Of a DNA stretch of 19,168 bases, positions 1 to 7,458 are shown in pieces. Source of the DNA: CAZJJK01 sp964546285 (lineage in GTDB: Bacteria > Spirochaetota > Spirochaetia > Treponematales > Breznakiellaceae). Each line of letters opens with the position of its first letter. Positions within the stretch are counted from its first letter, which is position 1. Location: assembly GCA_964546285.1 (NCBI GenBank), contig CAZJJK010000059.1, positions 1 to 19,168 on the forward strand, written 5' to 3'. The notes under the pieces were generated by a model. That model did no database searches. It was given only the letters and a program-made list of their open reading frames with translations, and was not told the DNA's origin. The translations under genes were made by a program, and so were the position numbers.

Positions 1-14
1 TCAGGCTTCAACAG

Positions 15-60
15 AATTGGCAGCAGTTGGTAGAAGGTTCTAACTGCTGCCAATTTTATT
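15..60 (+). terminator. Rho-independent terminator of an upstream gene
   Basis: Bases 15-28 and 42-55 form a perfect 14-bp inverted repeat around a 13-base loop. It is followed on the plus strand by TTTATT. On the minus strand no T-rich run follows, so it most likely ends a plus-strand gene lying left of the window. No coding region reaching the left edge can be recognised. Confidence 0.7.
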
Positions 61-239
61 GTAAGAAAGAGTCATAGATTTCCCTATAGAGTCCTGTGTC
101 CGCAAGACCTGGCCGCAAATTATGTTTAGCTTCTATGTGTCGCGAGTCTAGCCCTTGACGAAAAAAGGTTTGTCTAGAGCTATTCACGTTTCAAACCTGA
201 GATATAATTATTGCAAATCCATGGTGAATAAGAAAAACA

Positions 240-255
240 GGGGAAGTCATTTGCA
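240..255 (+). promoter_or_regulatory. Possible sigma-54 promoter of the NifA-like gene
   Basis: The stretch has GG at 241-242 and TTGCA at 251-255, giving the required GG-N10-GC spacing. The -24 half is weak (GGGGAA rather than TGGCAC). It would give a leader of about 115 bases. The rest of the 61-381 leader is AT-rich and holds no gene that I can see. A sigma-70 alternative just before the gene (TTGTTA near 330, TATTCT near 353, 18-bp spacer) is about as good, so this call is tentative. Confidence 0.3.
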
Positions 256-339
256 ACAAAATTAGCAACAGTATATAAGAATTTTAAGCGCCTCTGAAAA
301 ATATATCTATTTTCTACCTGGTCTTCACTTGTTATTTCC

Positions 340-350
340 TACATTTTTGT
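340..350. promoter_or_regulatory. TACA-TTTT-TGT dyad, candidate activator site 1
   Basis: This is one of three TACA-(A/T)4-TGT dyads in the nitrogen module. The others are at 1989-1999 and 3999-4009. It lies about 30 bases before the NifA-like start codon, so if it is bound by that protein it would suit autoregulation rather than distant activation. Confidence 0.3.
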
Positions 351-381
351 CATATTCTTGTTTCGCGGATGGAGGAATAAA

Positions 382-1971
382 ATGATCAATGATAAAGAGC
401 GTACTATTCAAGAATTAGAAGAGCTGGAGCTGCTTTTCGATATAGCTAGGGCTTTGGATAAACATGTTGAGTTGAGAGGTGCTCTAAGCCCATTATTGAG
501 CATACTTGAAACAAGATACGGCCTTGCCAGGGGAATGGTAACCTTACTGGATAGGGCTACCGGTATTCTGAAGATTGAAGAGGCCTATGGTCTGACAGTG
601 CAAGAAAAAGAACGCGGCCGCTACCGATTGGGGGAAGGTTTGGTTGGCAGGGTGTTCGAATCTGGTTTGCCGATTACCGTTCCGGATCTAGCGGCTGATG
701 ATCGCTTTTTGAATAGAGCTGGCGGCCGACCTAAAGAAGATCTTAACGGTGTCGCGTATTATTGCGTTCCTATTAGGTCGGCGGGGAGCGTTATTGGGAC
801 GCTAAGCGCGGAAAGGCGGCTTCCTTCTGAGGCGACAAGCTTCATATTGAAAAGAGATTGCGCATTAATGGTACGTGTATCTGAACTTATCGCTGATTCA
901 GCCAAGCTGCGGGAACGAATTGTTGAGGAGCAGTTCCGTATGATGGGCGGGAAGGATGGCGTTTTCCCCTTAGCTCAGAGCGCTGGCAACCAAAGAAATA
1001 CCAGAGAAACATTATCCGGAATTATTGGAACCAGCGCGGCGATGAGGGCGGTACACGAAATGATCGCTCAAGTCGCCCCCAGCGATGCCAGCATCCTAAT
1101 AAGCGGCGAAAGCGGTACCGGTAAGGAACTGGTAGCCTGCGAAGCTCATCGACTTTCACGTCGGGCAAACGCTCCTCTTATAAAGATTAATTGCGCCGCG
1201 TTGCCGGAATCTATCATTGAAAGCGAGCTATTTGGGCATGAGAAGGGAGCCTTTACCGGAGCCTTAGGACTACGCAAAGGCCGCTTTGAGCTGGCTGACG
1301 GAGGTACTGTATTTCTTGATGAAATTGGCGAATTGAGCCCTCAAGTTCAAGTAAAGCTACTCAGAGTTTTGCAGGAGAGGGAAATTGAGCGGGTAGGCGG
1401 TTCTTTCCCAATAAAGGTCGATGTGCGCCTTATAGCGGCCACAAACAGAAAGTTGGAAGACGAGGTAAAAGCTGGTCGTTTCAGAGAGGATTTGTATTAT
1501 CGGCTAAACGTTTTTCCCATTCATATACCGCCTCTTCGTGAGAGGAAGAGCGATATCGTTCTTTTAGCTGACCACTTTACCGAGAAATATAGTCAGAGAA
1601 ACGCCAAGCTAATAAAGCGTATCTCAAGTCCAGCTATTGATTTGCTGACTAGTTACCACTGGCCTGGCAATGTGCGTGAGCTGGAAAACTGCATAGAGCG
1701 CGCTGTGATCTTATCCTCTGATATGGTTATCCATTCCTATCATCTGCCGCCAAGTCTTCAGTCCGCCCTATCTACCGCGACAGAGCCCACCGCTACCTTG
1801 GAAGCGGCTTTGTCTCGTTTGGAAAAGGAATTGATTATTGAGGCGTTAAAGATTGAAAAGGGAAATATGGCGGCGGCCTCTCGACGCCTTGGTGTAACGG
1901 AAAGGCAGATAGGTTTGAGAGTCCATCATTATTCCATAAACTGGCGTTTATATAGAGCTACATTATCGTAG
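382..1971 (+). CDS. nifA: NifA-like sigma-54-dependent transcriptional activator
   Basis: This cytoplasmic enhancer-binding protein of 529 residues would use ATP to open promoters bound by sigma-54 RNA polymerase. Domains in order are a GAF sensor (about 20-175), a linker, an AAA+ domain (about 212-445) and a Fis-type helix-turn-helix near 492-520. In the AAA+ domain I see Walker A GESGTGKE (242-249), the sigma-54 contact loop GAFTGA (289-294), Walker B FLDEIGEL and the arginine-rich FREDLYYRLNVF segment. All are intact, so activity is expected. The ATG at 382 is chosen because GGAGG lies 7 bases before it; an in-frame TTG at 358 would add 8 residues but has no ribosome site. The GAF layout and the TERQIGLRVHHYSI end resemble NifA. 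The cysteine cluster of oxygen-sensitive rhizobial NifA is not seen. Its likely targets are amtB and glnN just downstream. It could instead be another GAF-type activator, as no nif genes are in view. Confidence 0.85.
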   Translation: MINDKERTIQELEELELLFDIARALDKHVELRGALSPLLSILETRYGLARGMVTLLDRATGILKIEEAYGLTVQEKERGRYRLGEGLVGRVFESGLPITVPDLAADDRFLNRAGGRPKEDLNGVAYYCVPIRSAGSVIGTLSAERRLPSEATSFILKRDCALMVRVSELIADSAKLRERIVEEQFRMMGGKDGVFPLAQSAGNQRNTRETLSGIIGTSAAMRAVHEMIAQVAPSDASILISGESGTGKELVACEAHRLSRRANAPLIKINCAALPESIIESELFGHEKGAFTGALGLRKGRFELADGGTVFLDEIGELSPQVQVKLLRVLQEREIERVGGSFPIKVDVRLIAATNRKLEDEVKAGRFREDLYYRLNVFPIHIPPLRERKSDIVLLADHFTEKYSQRNAKLIKRISSPAIDLLTSYHWPGNVRELENCIERAVILSSDMVIHSYHLPPSLQSALSTATEPTATLEAALSRLEKELIIEALKIEKGNMAAASRRLGVTERQIGLRVHHYSINWRLYRATLS

Positions 1972-2255
1972 GAAAATATGAAAAAATATACAAAAATGTC
2001 GTTTTTATTTTGCTTTGCCATGTTCTATAAAGCTTACAGGGAGTAGCCGCTTAAATAGTGGAAAAAATATTTTCTTCAATACCCTAGGTATAAGCCCTAT
2101 TACTGGATTAAGAAATACGATGTTAGGAAATTCCATATGTATATATAATAATAAGATATAAACGATGATAAATAGACGGTGATTCTTTTCCAGACGGTGA
2201 TAGAAGAGTTTTTCGCTTTACCCTTAAGATGGAAAAATCGAAATAAAGCGAAACC
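1972..2255. promoter_or_regulatory. Upstream regulatory region of amtB
   Basis: These 284 bases hold no gene that I can see. They contain the TACA-AAAA-TGT dyad (1989-1999), a direct repeat AGACGGTGAT (2174-2183 and 2192-2201), and a perfect 10-bp inverted repeat TTTCGCTTTA / TAAAGCGAAA (2211-2220 and 2244-2253). The inverted repeat ends 2 bases before the sigma-54 promoter. No convincing terminator for the activator gene is visible. Activator or repressor binding here is inference. Confidence 0.4.
1989..1999. promoter_or_regulatory. TACA-AAAA-TGT dyad, candidate activator site 2
   Basis: Same dyad pattern as at 340-350 and 3999-4009. It lies about 257 bases upstream of the -24 box of the amtB promoter, a possible but rather long distance for an enhancer site. 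Confidence 0.35.
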
Positions 2256-2271
2256 TGGCACATTTCCTGCT
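2256..2271 (+). promoter_or_regulatory. Sigma-54 (-24/-12) promoter of amtB-glnK
   Basis: TGGCAC-N5-CTGCT matches the sigma-54 consensus TGGCAC-N5-TTGC(A/T) at all but one conserved base, with correct GG-N10-GC spacing. Transcription would start near 2281, leaving a leader of about 24 bases that carries the AGGAGG ribosome site at 2293-2298 before the GTG start at 2305. Confidence 0.85.
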
Positions 2272-2304
2272 TAAGGACGGTAGCATCACTTTAGGAGGAT
2301 TATC

Positions 2305-3630
2305 GTGCGAAAGAAAGGCTTCATTATCGTTCTGCTTGGCTTGTGCGTGCTTGCCGCGCCTTTCGCCCAAGAGTCGGCTTCAGTATCGGAGTTAAGCGCG
2401 GCTATCGATATGATATGGCTGGTTTTGACTGGGGCATTGGTTTTCTTTATGCAGGCGGGGTTTGCCTTTGTGGAGACCGGATTAACCAGGGCAAAAAACT
2501 CGACAAACATCCTGATGAAGAATCTCATGGATTTCTGCATCGGCGCGATAGCGTTCTGGATGATCGGTTGGGGGCTAATGTATGGGGCGGATCACCTTGG
2601 CGGCTTTATCGGTTTTGGCGACTTTTTTAAAGGCCCAATGGATGATCCCACTTTCTACCGAGACTGGTTTTTTCAGGTAGTGTTTGCTGCCACCGCCGCG
2701 ACCATAGTCTCGGGAGCTATGGCTGAACGTACCCAGTTTAAGTCGTATTTGATCTACACCGCCTTTATCTCCGGCCTTATCTATCCTATTTCGGGACATT
2801 GGATATGGGGCGGCGGTTGGTTGGCTGGTCTTGGTTTCCATGATTTCGCTGGGTCCACGGTTGTCCATTCTGTGGGCGGTTGGGCAGGCCTAATGGGGGC
2901 TTTAATACTTGGGCCTCGAATTGGAAAATATATCAGGGTTGAAGGGAAGGTTACCGTTAAGGCCTTTCCCGGTCATAATATCGGGTTCGCTTTTCTTGGC
3001 GTGTTCATTTTATGGCTTGGCTGGTATGGCTTTAATCCAGGCTCCACCTTATCCGGCGTCAGCGTGGATATAGGACGCGTGGCGGTCACAACCACCTTGG
3101 CCGCCGCCGCCGGCGCGATAGCCGCTCTTCTCTTTTCATGGCTTTTATTCAAGAAACCGGACGCTTCCATGACCCTAAACGGTTCGCTCGCCGGCCTTGT
3201 GGCGATAACAGCGCCCTGCGCCGTGGTTTCGCCTGGAGCGGCGATAGTGATTGGCTTGATCGCTGGCGTTTTAGTAGTGCTGTCGGTTGAATTTATCGAT
3301 AAGGCGCTAAAAATCGATGATCCGGTTGGCGCCGTGTCGGTCCATGCCGTAAACGGCGTCTTTGGAACCCTGGCTGTTGGTATATGGGGCAACGTTGATG
3401 GAGTGGCTGTTGGCGTATTGCATGGCGGCGGTTTTGGACAACTTGGCGTTCAGGCTTTGGGCGCCTTGTCGGTCGGCTTATGGGCTTGTTTAACCAGTCT
3501 GGTCTTATTCTTAGTCATCAAGGCCATCTTAGGCTTAAGGGTAAGCGCAAAGGAAGAAATGATGGGCCTAGACCTGACCGAGCATAAGGCTGAAGCCTAT
3601 CCAGGTTTCCAGATATTTACGAGCGTATAA
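2305..3630 (+). CDS. amtB: AmtB ammonium transporter
   Basis: This inner-membrane channel-like transporter of the Amt/Mep/Rh family brings in ammonium and normally works as a trimer gated by PII. The 441-residue product starts with a hydrophobic signal-like segment (about 5-21, LLGLCVLAAPFAQ), as in other bacterial AmtB proteins, followed by about 11 membrane segments. The family segment with GAFAFVETGLTRAKN-like sequence is at about 52-65. The two pore histidines are recognisable as His188 (VVHSVGGW) and His347 (VHAVNGVFG), so the pore looks functional. Translation starts at GTG with AGGAGG just upstream. glnK follows after 11 bases, the classic amtB-glnK pairing. It is transcribed from the sigma-54 promoter at 2256-2271, which implies control by nitrogen status. 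Confidence 0.96.
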   Translation: MRKKGFIIVLLGLCVLAAPFAQESASVSELSAAIDMIWLVLTGALVFFMQAGFAFVETGLTRAKNSTNILMKNLMDFCIGAIAFWMIGWGLMYGADHLGGFIGFGDFFKGPMDDPTFYRDWFFQVVFAATAATIVSGAMAERTQFKSYLIYTAFISGLIYPISGHWIWGGGWLAGLGFHDFAGSTVVHSVGGWAGLMGALILGPRIGKYIRVEGKVTVKAFPGHNIGFAFLGVFILWLGWYGFNPGSTLSGVSVDIGRVAVTTTLAAAAGAIAALLFSWLLFKKPDASMTLNGSLAGLVAITAPCAVVSPGAAIVIGLIAGVLVVLSVEFIDKALKIDDPVGAVSVHAVNGVFGTLAVGIWGNVDGVAVGVLHGGGFGQLGVQALGALSVGLWACLTSLVLFLVIKAILGLRVSAKEEMMGLDLTEHKAEAYPGFQIFTSV

Positions 3631-3641
3631 GGAGCTTTATC

Positions 3642-3983
3642 ATGAAACTGATTATTGCCTATATCCAGCCGCATAAGCTTAATGATGTTAAGCAAGAATT
3701 GTATAAGGCTGAAGTGTTTAAGATGTCCGTTACCAACGCGATGGGCTGCGGACAGCAAAAAGGCTATCACGAATCATACCGGGGGGTCGATATAGAGGTT
3801 AATCTACTCAAAAAGATCAGAATAGAAATAGCTGTCAACGACGCCTTTGTAAAGCCCACCATAGACGCCATTATTAAGGGGGCGCGGACAGGGGAAATTG
3901 GAGATGGAAAGATTTTTGTAATGCCGTTGGAGGACTGCGTTAGGATACGGACCGGCGAAACTGGATCCTTGGCTATTGGATAA
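3642..3983 (+). CDS. glnK: PII nitrogen regulatory protein, GlnK type
   Basis: PII trimers sense 2-oxoglutarate, ATP and ADP, and block AmtB or adjust regulators and enzymes. The 113-residue product has the full family length, with the flexible T-loop at about 37-55 (QQKGYHESYRGVDIEV), the B-loop region at 80-91 (GARTGEIGDGKIF) and the C-terminal RIRTGE segment. The T-loop tyrosine that GlnD uridylylates in proteobacteria (position 51 in YRGxEY) is Ile51 here (YRGVDI), so that modification cannot occur at the usual site; Tyr46 is present. AAGGAG stands before the ATG. Co-transcription with amtB points to AmtB as the main partner. An interaction with the GAF domain of the NifA-like activator is possible by analogy to Azospirillum and Herbaspirillum, but that is inference. 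Confidence 0.95.
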   Translation: MKLIIAYIQPHKLNDVKQELYKAEVFKMSVTNAMGCGQQKGYHESYRGVDIEVNLLKKIRIEIAVNDAFVKPTIDAIIKGARTGEIGDGKIFVMPLEDCVRIRTGETGSLAIG

Positions 3984-3998
3984 AGCGAGATAGCAGCC

Positions 3999-4009
3999 TA
4001 CAAATATGT
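3999..4009. promoter_or_regulatory. TACA-AATA-TGT dyad, candidate activator site 3
   Basis: The third TACA-(A/T)4-TGT dyad. Here it extends to a perfect 6-bp inverted repeat, CCTACA-N4-TGTAGG (3997-4012). It lies about 100 bases upstream of the glnN -24 box, the usual distance for an enhancer-binding protein, just after the glnK stop codon. Confidence 0.4.
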
Positions 4010-4022
4010 AGGAAAGTAGCGG

Positions 4023-4067
4023 AAAAAGCTACCCGATAGTGGGTTTTCTATTGGGGTAGCTTTTTTT
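4023..4067 (+). terminator. Terminator of amtB-glnK
   Basis: AAAAAGCTACCC (4023-4034) pairs with GGGTAGCTTTTT (4054-4065), and the loop can pair further. The 3' arm runs into seven T. It separates amtB-glnK from glnN, which therefore needs its own promoter. Confidence 0.9.
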
Positions 4068-4107
4068 ATTCATTATTATTTATATAATATATATAGAAAT
4101 ATTAGAA

Positions 4108-4123
4108 TGGCACAGATGTTGCT
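4108..4123 (+). promoter_or_regulatory. Sigma-54 (-24/-12) promoter of glnN
   Basis: TGGCAC-N5-TTGCT is a perfect match to the sigma-54 consensus. Transcription would start near 4133, giving a leader of about 22 bases with AGGAG before the ATG at 4156. The DNA just upstream (4070-4106) is almost pure A/T, which could ease bending between activator and polymerase. Confidence 0.9.
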
Positions 4124-4155
4124 ATAATTGTTATACATACTATTAGGAGAGCTAT

Positions 4156-6276
4156 ATGAGTGATCAAATCGATTTCACGCAAACCCCAGTCTCAAGCCTC
4201 TATGGCGTAAACTGTTTTTCAAACTCGGTCATGCGTGAATGGCTTCCAAAAAACATATACAATGAACTTTTAGCGGTTCAAGCCGGCGAAAAAGAGCTAA
4301 GTTTGGATGTCGCTGAAGTGGTGGCTGACTCCATGAAGGATTGGGCGATAAAGAAAGGAGCGACCCACTTTACGCATTGGTTCCATCCGCTGACGGGGCT
4401 TACCGCTGAAAAGCACGATTCGTTTATCTCGCCGACCGCTGACGGAAAGGTTCTGATGGAATTTTCCGGCAAGGAGCTGATCAAGGGCGAGCCTGACGCG
4501 TCAAGTTTTCCTTCCGGCGGTTTACGCGCTACCTTTGAAGCTAGAGGCTATACGGCCTGGGATACGACGAGCCCCGCCTTTTTAAAACAGGATCCAACTG
4601 GTACAACCCTTTGCATACCCACGGCCTTTATTGGGTATTACGGGCACGCTCTTGATAAGAAAGTTCCTCTTTTGCGTTCCATGGACGCTCTTAGCAAGCA
4701 AGCGATTAGAGTACTCCGCGCTTTGGGCAACGAGAGCGCGAAACGCGTTGTGACAACCATGGGAGCGGAACAGGAATACTTTTTAGTCGATAAGCGCTAT
4801 TACGATCAACGGCCTGATTTATTGCTCACTGGAAGAACCGTTTTTGGATCGATGCCGGCTAAGGGCCAGGAGATGGAAGACCATTATTTTGGCGCTATCA
4901 ATGAGCGGGTCGCCGCTTTTATGAGGGATTTGAATACCGAATTATGGAAAGTGGGAGTCGCGGCTAAAACGCAGCATAATGAAGTCGCGCCAAATCAGTT
5001 TGAAATAGCGCCGGTTTTCTCTACCACCAATGTGGCCGTAGATGGGAATCAACTGGTTATGGAAAATATCCGTAAGGTCGCCCGCCGACACGGTATGGAA
5101 GGCTTGTTGCATGAAAAGCCCTTTGCCGGTGTTAACGGATCCGGTAAGCATAATAACTGGTCCATCGGCACCGATGATGGCGTTAATCTCCTTGAGCCGG
5201 GAGAAAACCCGGAGTCCAACGCTCGGTTTCTGTTGTTTGTCTCCGCCGTAATAGAAGCGGTGGATCGCTATGCTCTTTTATTAAGGTCCTCAGCCGCGAC
5301 AGCTGGAAACGATCATCGTTTAGGCGCGAATGAAGCGCCGCCAGCGATAGTCTCTATTTTCTTGGGTGATCAGCTAAGTGGGATACTGGACAGCCTTTTA
5401 GACGGCAAGGCCTCTGGTAAGGCCAGCGCCAAACGTTTGGAATTGGGCGTTATGTGCCTACCCAGTCTACCTATGGATATGTCAGATCGAAACCGTACCA
5501 GCCCCTTCGCCTTTACCGGCAACAAATTTGAATTTAGAATGGTTGGCTCGTCCCAGTCTATCGCGACGCCTAACACCTATTTGAATATTGCCGTCGCTCA
5601 GGTCTTATCTGACTACGCTGATGAATTGGAAAAAGCTACGGATAAGAACGCCGCGATACAGGCTATTATCAAGGACTCATACGCCAAACATCGACGCGTG
5701 GTGTTCAACGGCAACGGTTATTCCGAGGAATGGGTTAGGGAAGCCGAGAGGCGCGGTTTGCCTAATGTACGATCAACCGTGGAAGCCCTCTCGGTATTAA
5801 TGGCCGCTGAAACGGTTAATGTGTTTGAAACCCATAAAGTCCTCAGCAAGCAAGAGTTGGAAAGCCGCTATCATATATATCTGGAAAAGTACTCAAAACA
5901 AATCAACATAGAAGCCGGACTAATGGCCGATATGGTAAAACGGGCTATTTTCCCCTCCTCGTCAACATTCGCGGCGGCCTTAGCGCGTGACGCGGCCGCT
6001 CTGGCAGGAATCGGCGCGATCAGCGTGCCACAAGAAAAAAGGGCTAAGCGCGTCGCTGAAATATGTCAGGAATTGTATGACGAGTGCGATAAGCTTGAAC
6101 GCGTCTTAGTTGAAGCTTCAGAAATCGATGATGACTTGTTGAAGGCGAAAACCATGCGCGACAAGGTGTTCTCGCAGATGAGCGCGGTTCGCTCAAGAGT
6201 GGATAGGCTTGAAAAAATAATCCCAAAAAGCGACTGGCCGTATCCCAGCTATGAGGATCTGTTGTTTAAGCTTTAG
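4156..6276 (+). CDS. glnN: Glutamine synthetase, type III
   Basis: This enzyme makes glutamine from glutamate, ammonia and ATP in the cytoplasm. The 706-residue length is typical of the type III family (GlnN), far longer than GSI or GSII, and the family forms large oligomers. Family and active-site segments seen are MGAEQEYFLVD (202-212), HNEVAPNQFEIAPVF (274-288), GSGKHNNWSIGT (328-339), NDHRLGANEAPPA (385-397) and the later NKFEFRMVGSSQS. The adenylylation control of GSI is not expected for this type. It stands alone between the glnK terminator and its own terminator, and a perfect sigma-54 promoter precedes it, so transcriptional control by nitrogen status is likely. Together with AmtB it forms an ammonium uptake and assimilation route. 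Confidence 0.97.
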   Translation: MSDQIDFTQTPVSSLYGVNCFSNSVMREWLPKNIYNELLAVQAGEKELSLDVAEVVADSMKDWAIKKGATHFTHWFHPLTGLTAEKHDSFISPTADGKVLMEFSGKELIKGEPDASSFPSGGLRATFEARGYTAWDTTSPAFLKQDPTGTTLCIPTAFIGYYGHALDKKVPLLRSMDALSKQAIRVLRALGNESAKRVVTTMGAEQEYFLVDKRYYDQRPDLLLTGRTVFGSMPAKGQEMEDHYFGAINERVAAFMRDLNTELWKVGVAAKTQHNEVAPNQFEIAPVFSTTNVAVDGNQLVMENIRKVARRHGMEGLLHEKPFAGVNGSGKHNNWSIGTDDGVNLLEPGENPESNARFLLFVSAVIEAVDRYALLLRSSAATAGNDHRLGANEAPPAIVSIFLGDQLSGILDSLLDGKASGKASAKRLELGVMCLPSLPMDMSDRNRTSPFAFTGNKFEFRMVGSSQSIATPNTYLNIAVAQVLSDYADELEKATDKNAAIQAIIKDSYAKHRRVVFNGNGYSEEWVREAERRGLPNVRSTVEALSVLMAAETVNVFETHKVLSKQELESRYHIYLEKYSKQINIEAGLMADMVKRAIFPSSSTFAAALARDAAALAGIGAISVPQEKRAKRVAEICQELYDECDKLERVLVEASEIDDDLLKAKTMRDKVFSQMSAVRSRVDRLEKIIPKSDWPYPSYEDLLFKL

Positions 6277-6309
6277 TGCCTTCCCTGATCTAGCTTAACG
6301 ACTGTAGCT

Positions 6310-6350
6310 CAGGCTCCCTACCCGAAAACGGGTAGGGAGCCTGTCTTTCC
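6310..6350 (+). terminator. Terminator of glnN
   Basis: A perfect 15-bp stem (6310-6324 with 6329-6343) closes on an AAAA loop and is followed by TCTTTCC. The T run is imperfect but the stem is very stable. Confidence 0.85.
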
Positions 6351-6351
6351 G

Positions 6352-6370
6352 CTTGCCGTATAGCGGCAAG
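6352..6370. other. Second hairpin after glnN
   Basis: CTTGCCG (6352-6358) and CGGCAAG (6364-6370) form a perfect 7-bp stem directly after the glnN terminator. No T run follows. It may support termination or protect the 3' end; its role is unknown. Confidence 0.5.
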
Positions 6371-6437
6371 GTACGCGATAATGACCTAATGAAAGAGGGC
6401 TTTTAAGAAGCTGATACTATTATAAAGCTAAGCGACT

Positions 6438-6478
6438 TATAATAAGCTCAAAACGCCAAAAACAAAGGTTTTTCGGCG
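6438..6478 (+). promoter_or_regulatory. Possible -10 box and 5' leader hairpin of the 6511 gene
   Basis: TATAAT at 6438-6443 would start transcription near 6450; no clear -35 box is present. A hairpin follows at once: CGCC-AAAAAC (6454-6463) pairs with GTTTTT-C-GGCG (6468-6478) with one bulged C. The remainder of 6371-6510 holds nothing else that I can identify. Confidence 0.35.
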
Positions 6479-6510
6479 CACTCATAGGAGTAAAGAGGAT
6501 CAAGCGGTAA

Positions 6511-6798
6511 ATGAAACGCGATGTCGCAAAAAGCCTAGCCGCGGATCCCGAATTAGCCGAACGCCTAAGCGCGACGTACGGTATAGAGCTAGCGTTGGCT
6601 GAACGCGTGATAGAGGATGTGCTTCTGGCATATACCGATACGGTAGAAGAGTGGGTGCGGTCTCGGCATATCCATCTACAAAGGCTTGGTATGCGAAACG
6701 AGGAAATATATCGAACCATAGCTTTGGAATTACCTGTTAGGCGTTTCGCGGCGGAACCGCTTAGTTTACGGCAGATTAGACGATTGATATATGGTTAA
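6511..6798 (+). CDS. Small uncharacterised protein
   Basis: A 95-residue, soluble, highly charged protein that should be mostly helical, with no membrane segment or signal peptide. I do not recognise a named domain. Its C-terminal half (about 58-95, HLQRLGMRNEEIY through LSLRQIRRLIYG) has the look of a conserved small domain, and the codon use resembles that of the neighbouring genes, so it is probably real. A GAGG stretch lies 12 bases before the ATG, which is rather far. It stands alone between the glnN terminator and a gene on the other strand. Confidence 0.65.
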   Translation: MKRDVAKSLAADPELAERLSATYGIELALAERVIEDVLLAYTDTVEEWVRSRHIHLQRLGMRNEEIYRTIALELPVRRFAAEPLSLRQIRRLIYG

Positions 6799-6876
6799 GC
6801 ATTTTGCGGTATAAATTAGACTACGCAGCAATATGCTAGTTCGAAATAAAACGCGGTTTGCTCTGGTCGTTCCTTT

Positions 6877-7368
6877 TTAGTCGGCTGAGGGTAAATACTC
6901 CGGGAAACGGTAAATGGCGAGTCCATTGGAAGGTTCAATATCGATATATGCGGCGCCTTTAGCGGCGCATTCGTCCAGGGCTTTTTCAGCTTCATCCAAG
7001 GGCACGCTTAGTTCTATGGCTGTTTGGGCTATGGTTAAATGTCCGCCGTTTTCAGAAGCTAATTTGAGAACGCGTACCGGTAAAAGACGGTCTTGGGGAC
7101 CATTTGTTCTCGCGGCTGTTTCGCCTGGGGAAAGAGGCCGCCCAGACTTATCAAGACTAGCTTTGCGGCTGATCAGCCCCGCGAGTCCTTTCCAGTTGAT
7201 GCGTGAATTCGGATCGGACCGAAGAATCAGGCCAAAAACAATAAATATACCGCCAATTATAAAAGCGGACGGGCCGATAGTCGGTATCGGTCTGGGCGCC
7301 CAAAAATTTAGGATGTTAACGGCGCCAATAGCGAGGCTCGCGTATGAGAAAAAGCGGCGAACGCTCAT
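6877..7368 (-). CDS. Membrane protein with C-terminal winged-helix-like domain
   Basis: A 163-residue protein of unknown function. Two hydrophobic segments near the N-terminus (about 5-24 and 33-49) should anchor it in the inner membrane with a short loop between them. A basic, polar linker follows (about 50-95), then a compact domain (about 97-160: LLPVRVLKLASENGGHLTIAQTAIELSV onward) with the pattern of a winged helix. GGGGG stands a few bases before the ATG. A longer open frame on the other strand (6914-7447) is a shadow: its translation has no family features, whereas this one has ordered segments. A membrane-tethered regulator is one possibility. Confidence 0.65.
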   Translation of the reverse strand: MSVRRFFSYASLAIGAVNILNFWAPRPIPTIGPSAFIIGGIFIVFGLILRSDPNSRINWKGLAGLISRKASLDKSGRPLSPGETAARTNGPQDRLLPVRVLKLASENGGHLTIAQTAIELSVPLDEAEKALDECAAKGAAYIDIEPSNGLAIYRFPEYLPSAD

Positions 7369-7458
7369 GTTATTCCCCCGATTATGCCCAAAATCACTGT
7401 ATAGTCTGGCTACTTTCGTATATTATAGAGATATTCAATCCGCGTAAAGGAGAAAGCG

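Noticed and set aside
358..381. TTG start for the NifA-like gene
   Set aside because: It has no ribosome site, while the in-frame ATG at 382 has GGAGG at good spacing.
2021..2038. TGT-N12-ACA as a classical NifA upstream site for amtB
   Set aside because: The known NifA site has a 10-base spacer; this one has 12 and no further symmetry.
2973..3392. 139-codon open frame on the minus strand inside amtB
   Set aside because: It is a shadow of the amtB reading frame in G/C-rich codons, with no ribosome site or family features.
6914..7447. Open frame of 177 codons on the plus strand
   Set aside because: It lies opposite the 6877-7368 gene. The minus-strand product has ordered membrane and helical segments and a ribosome site; this one has none.
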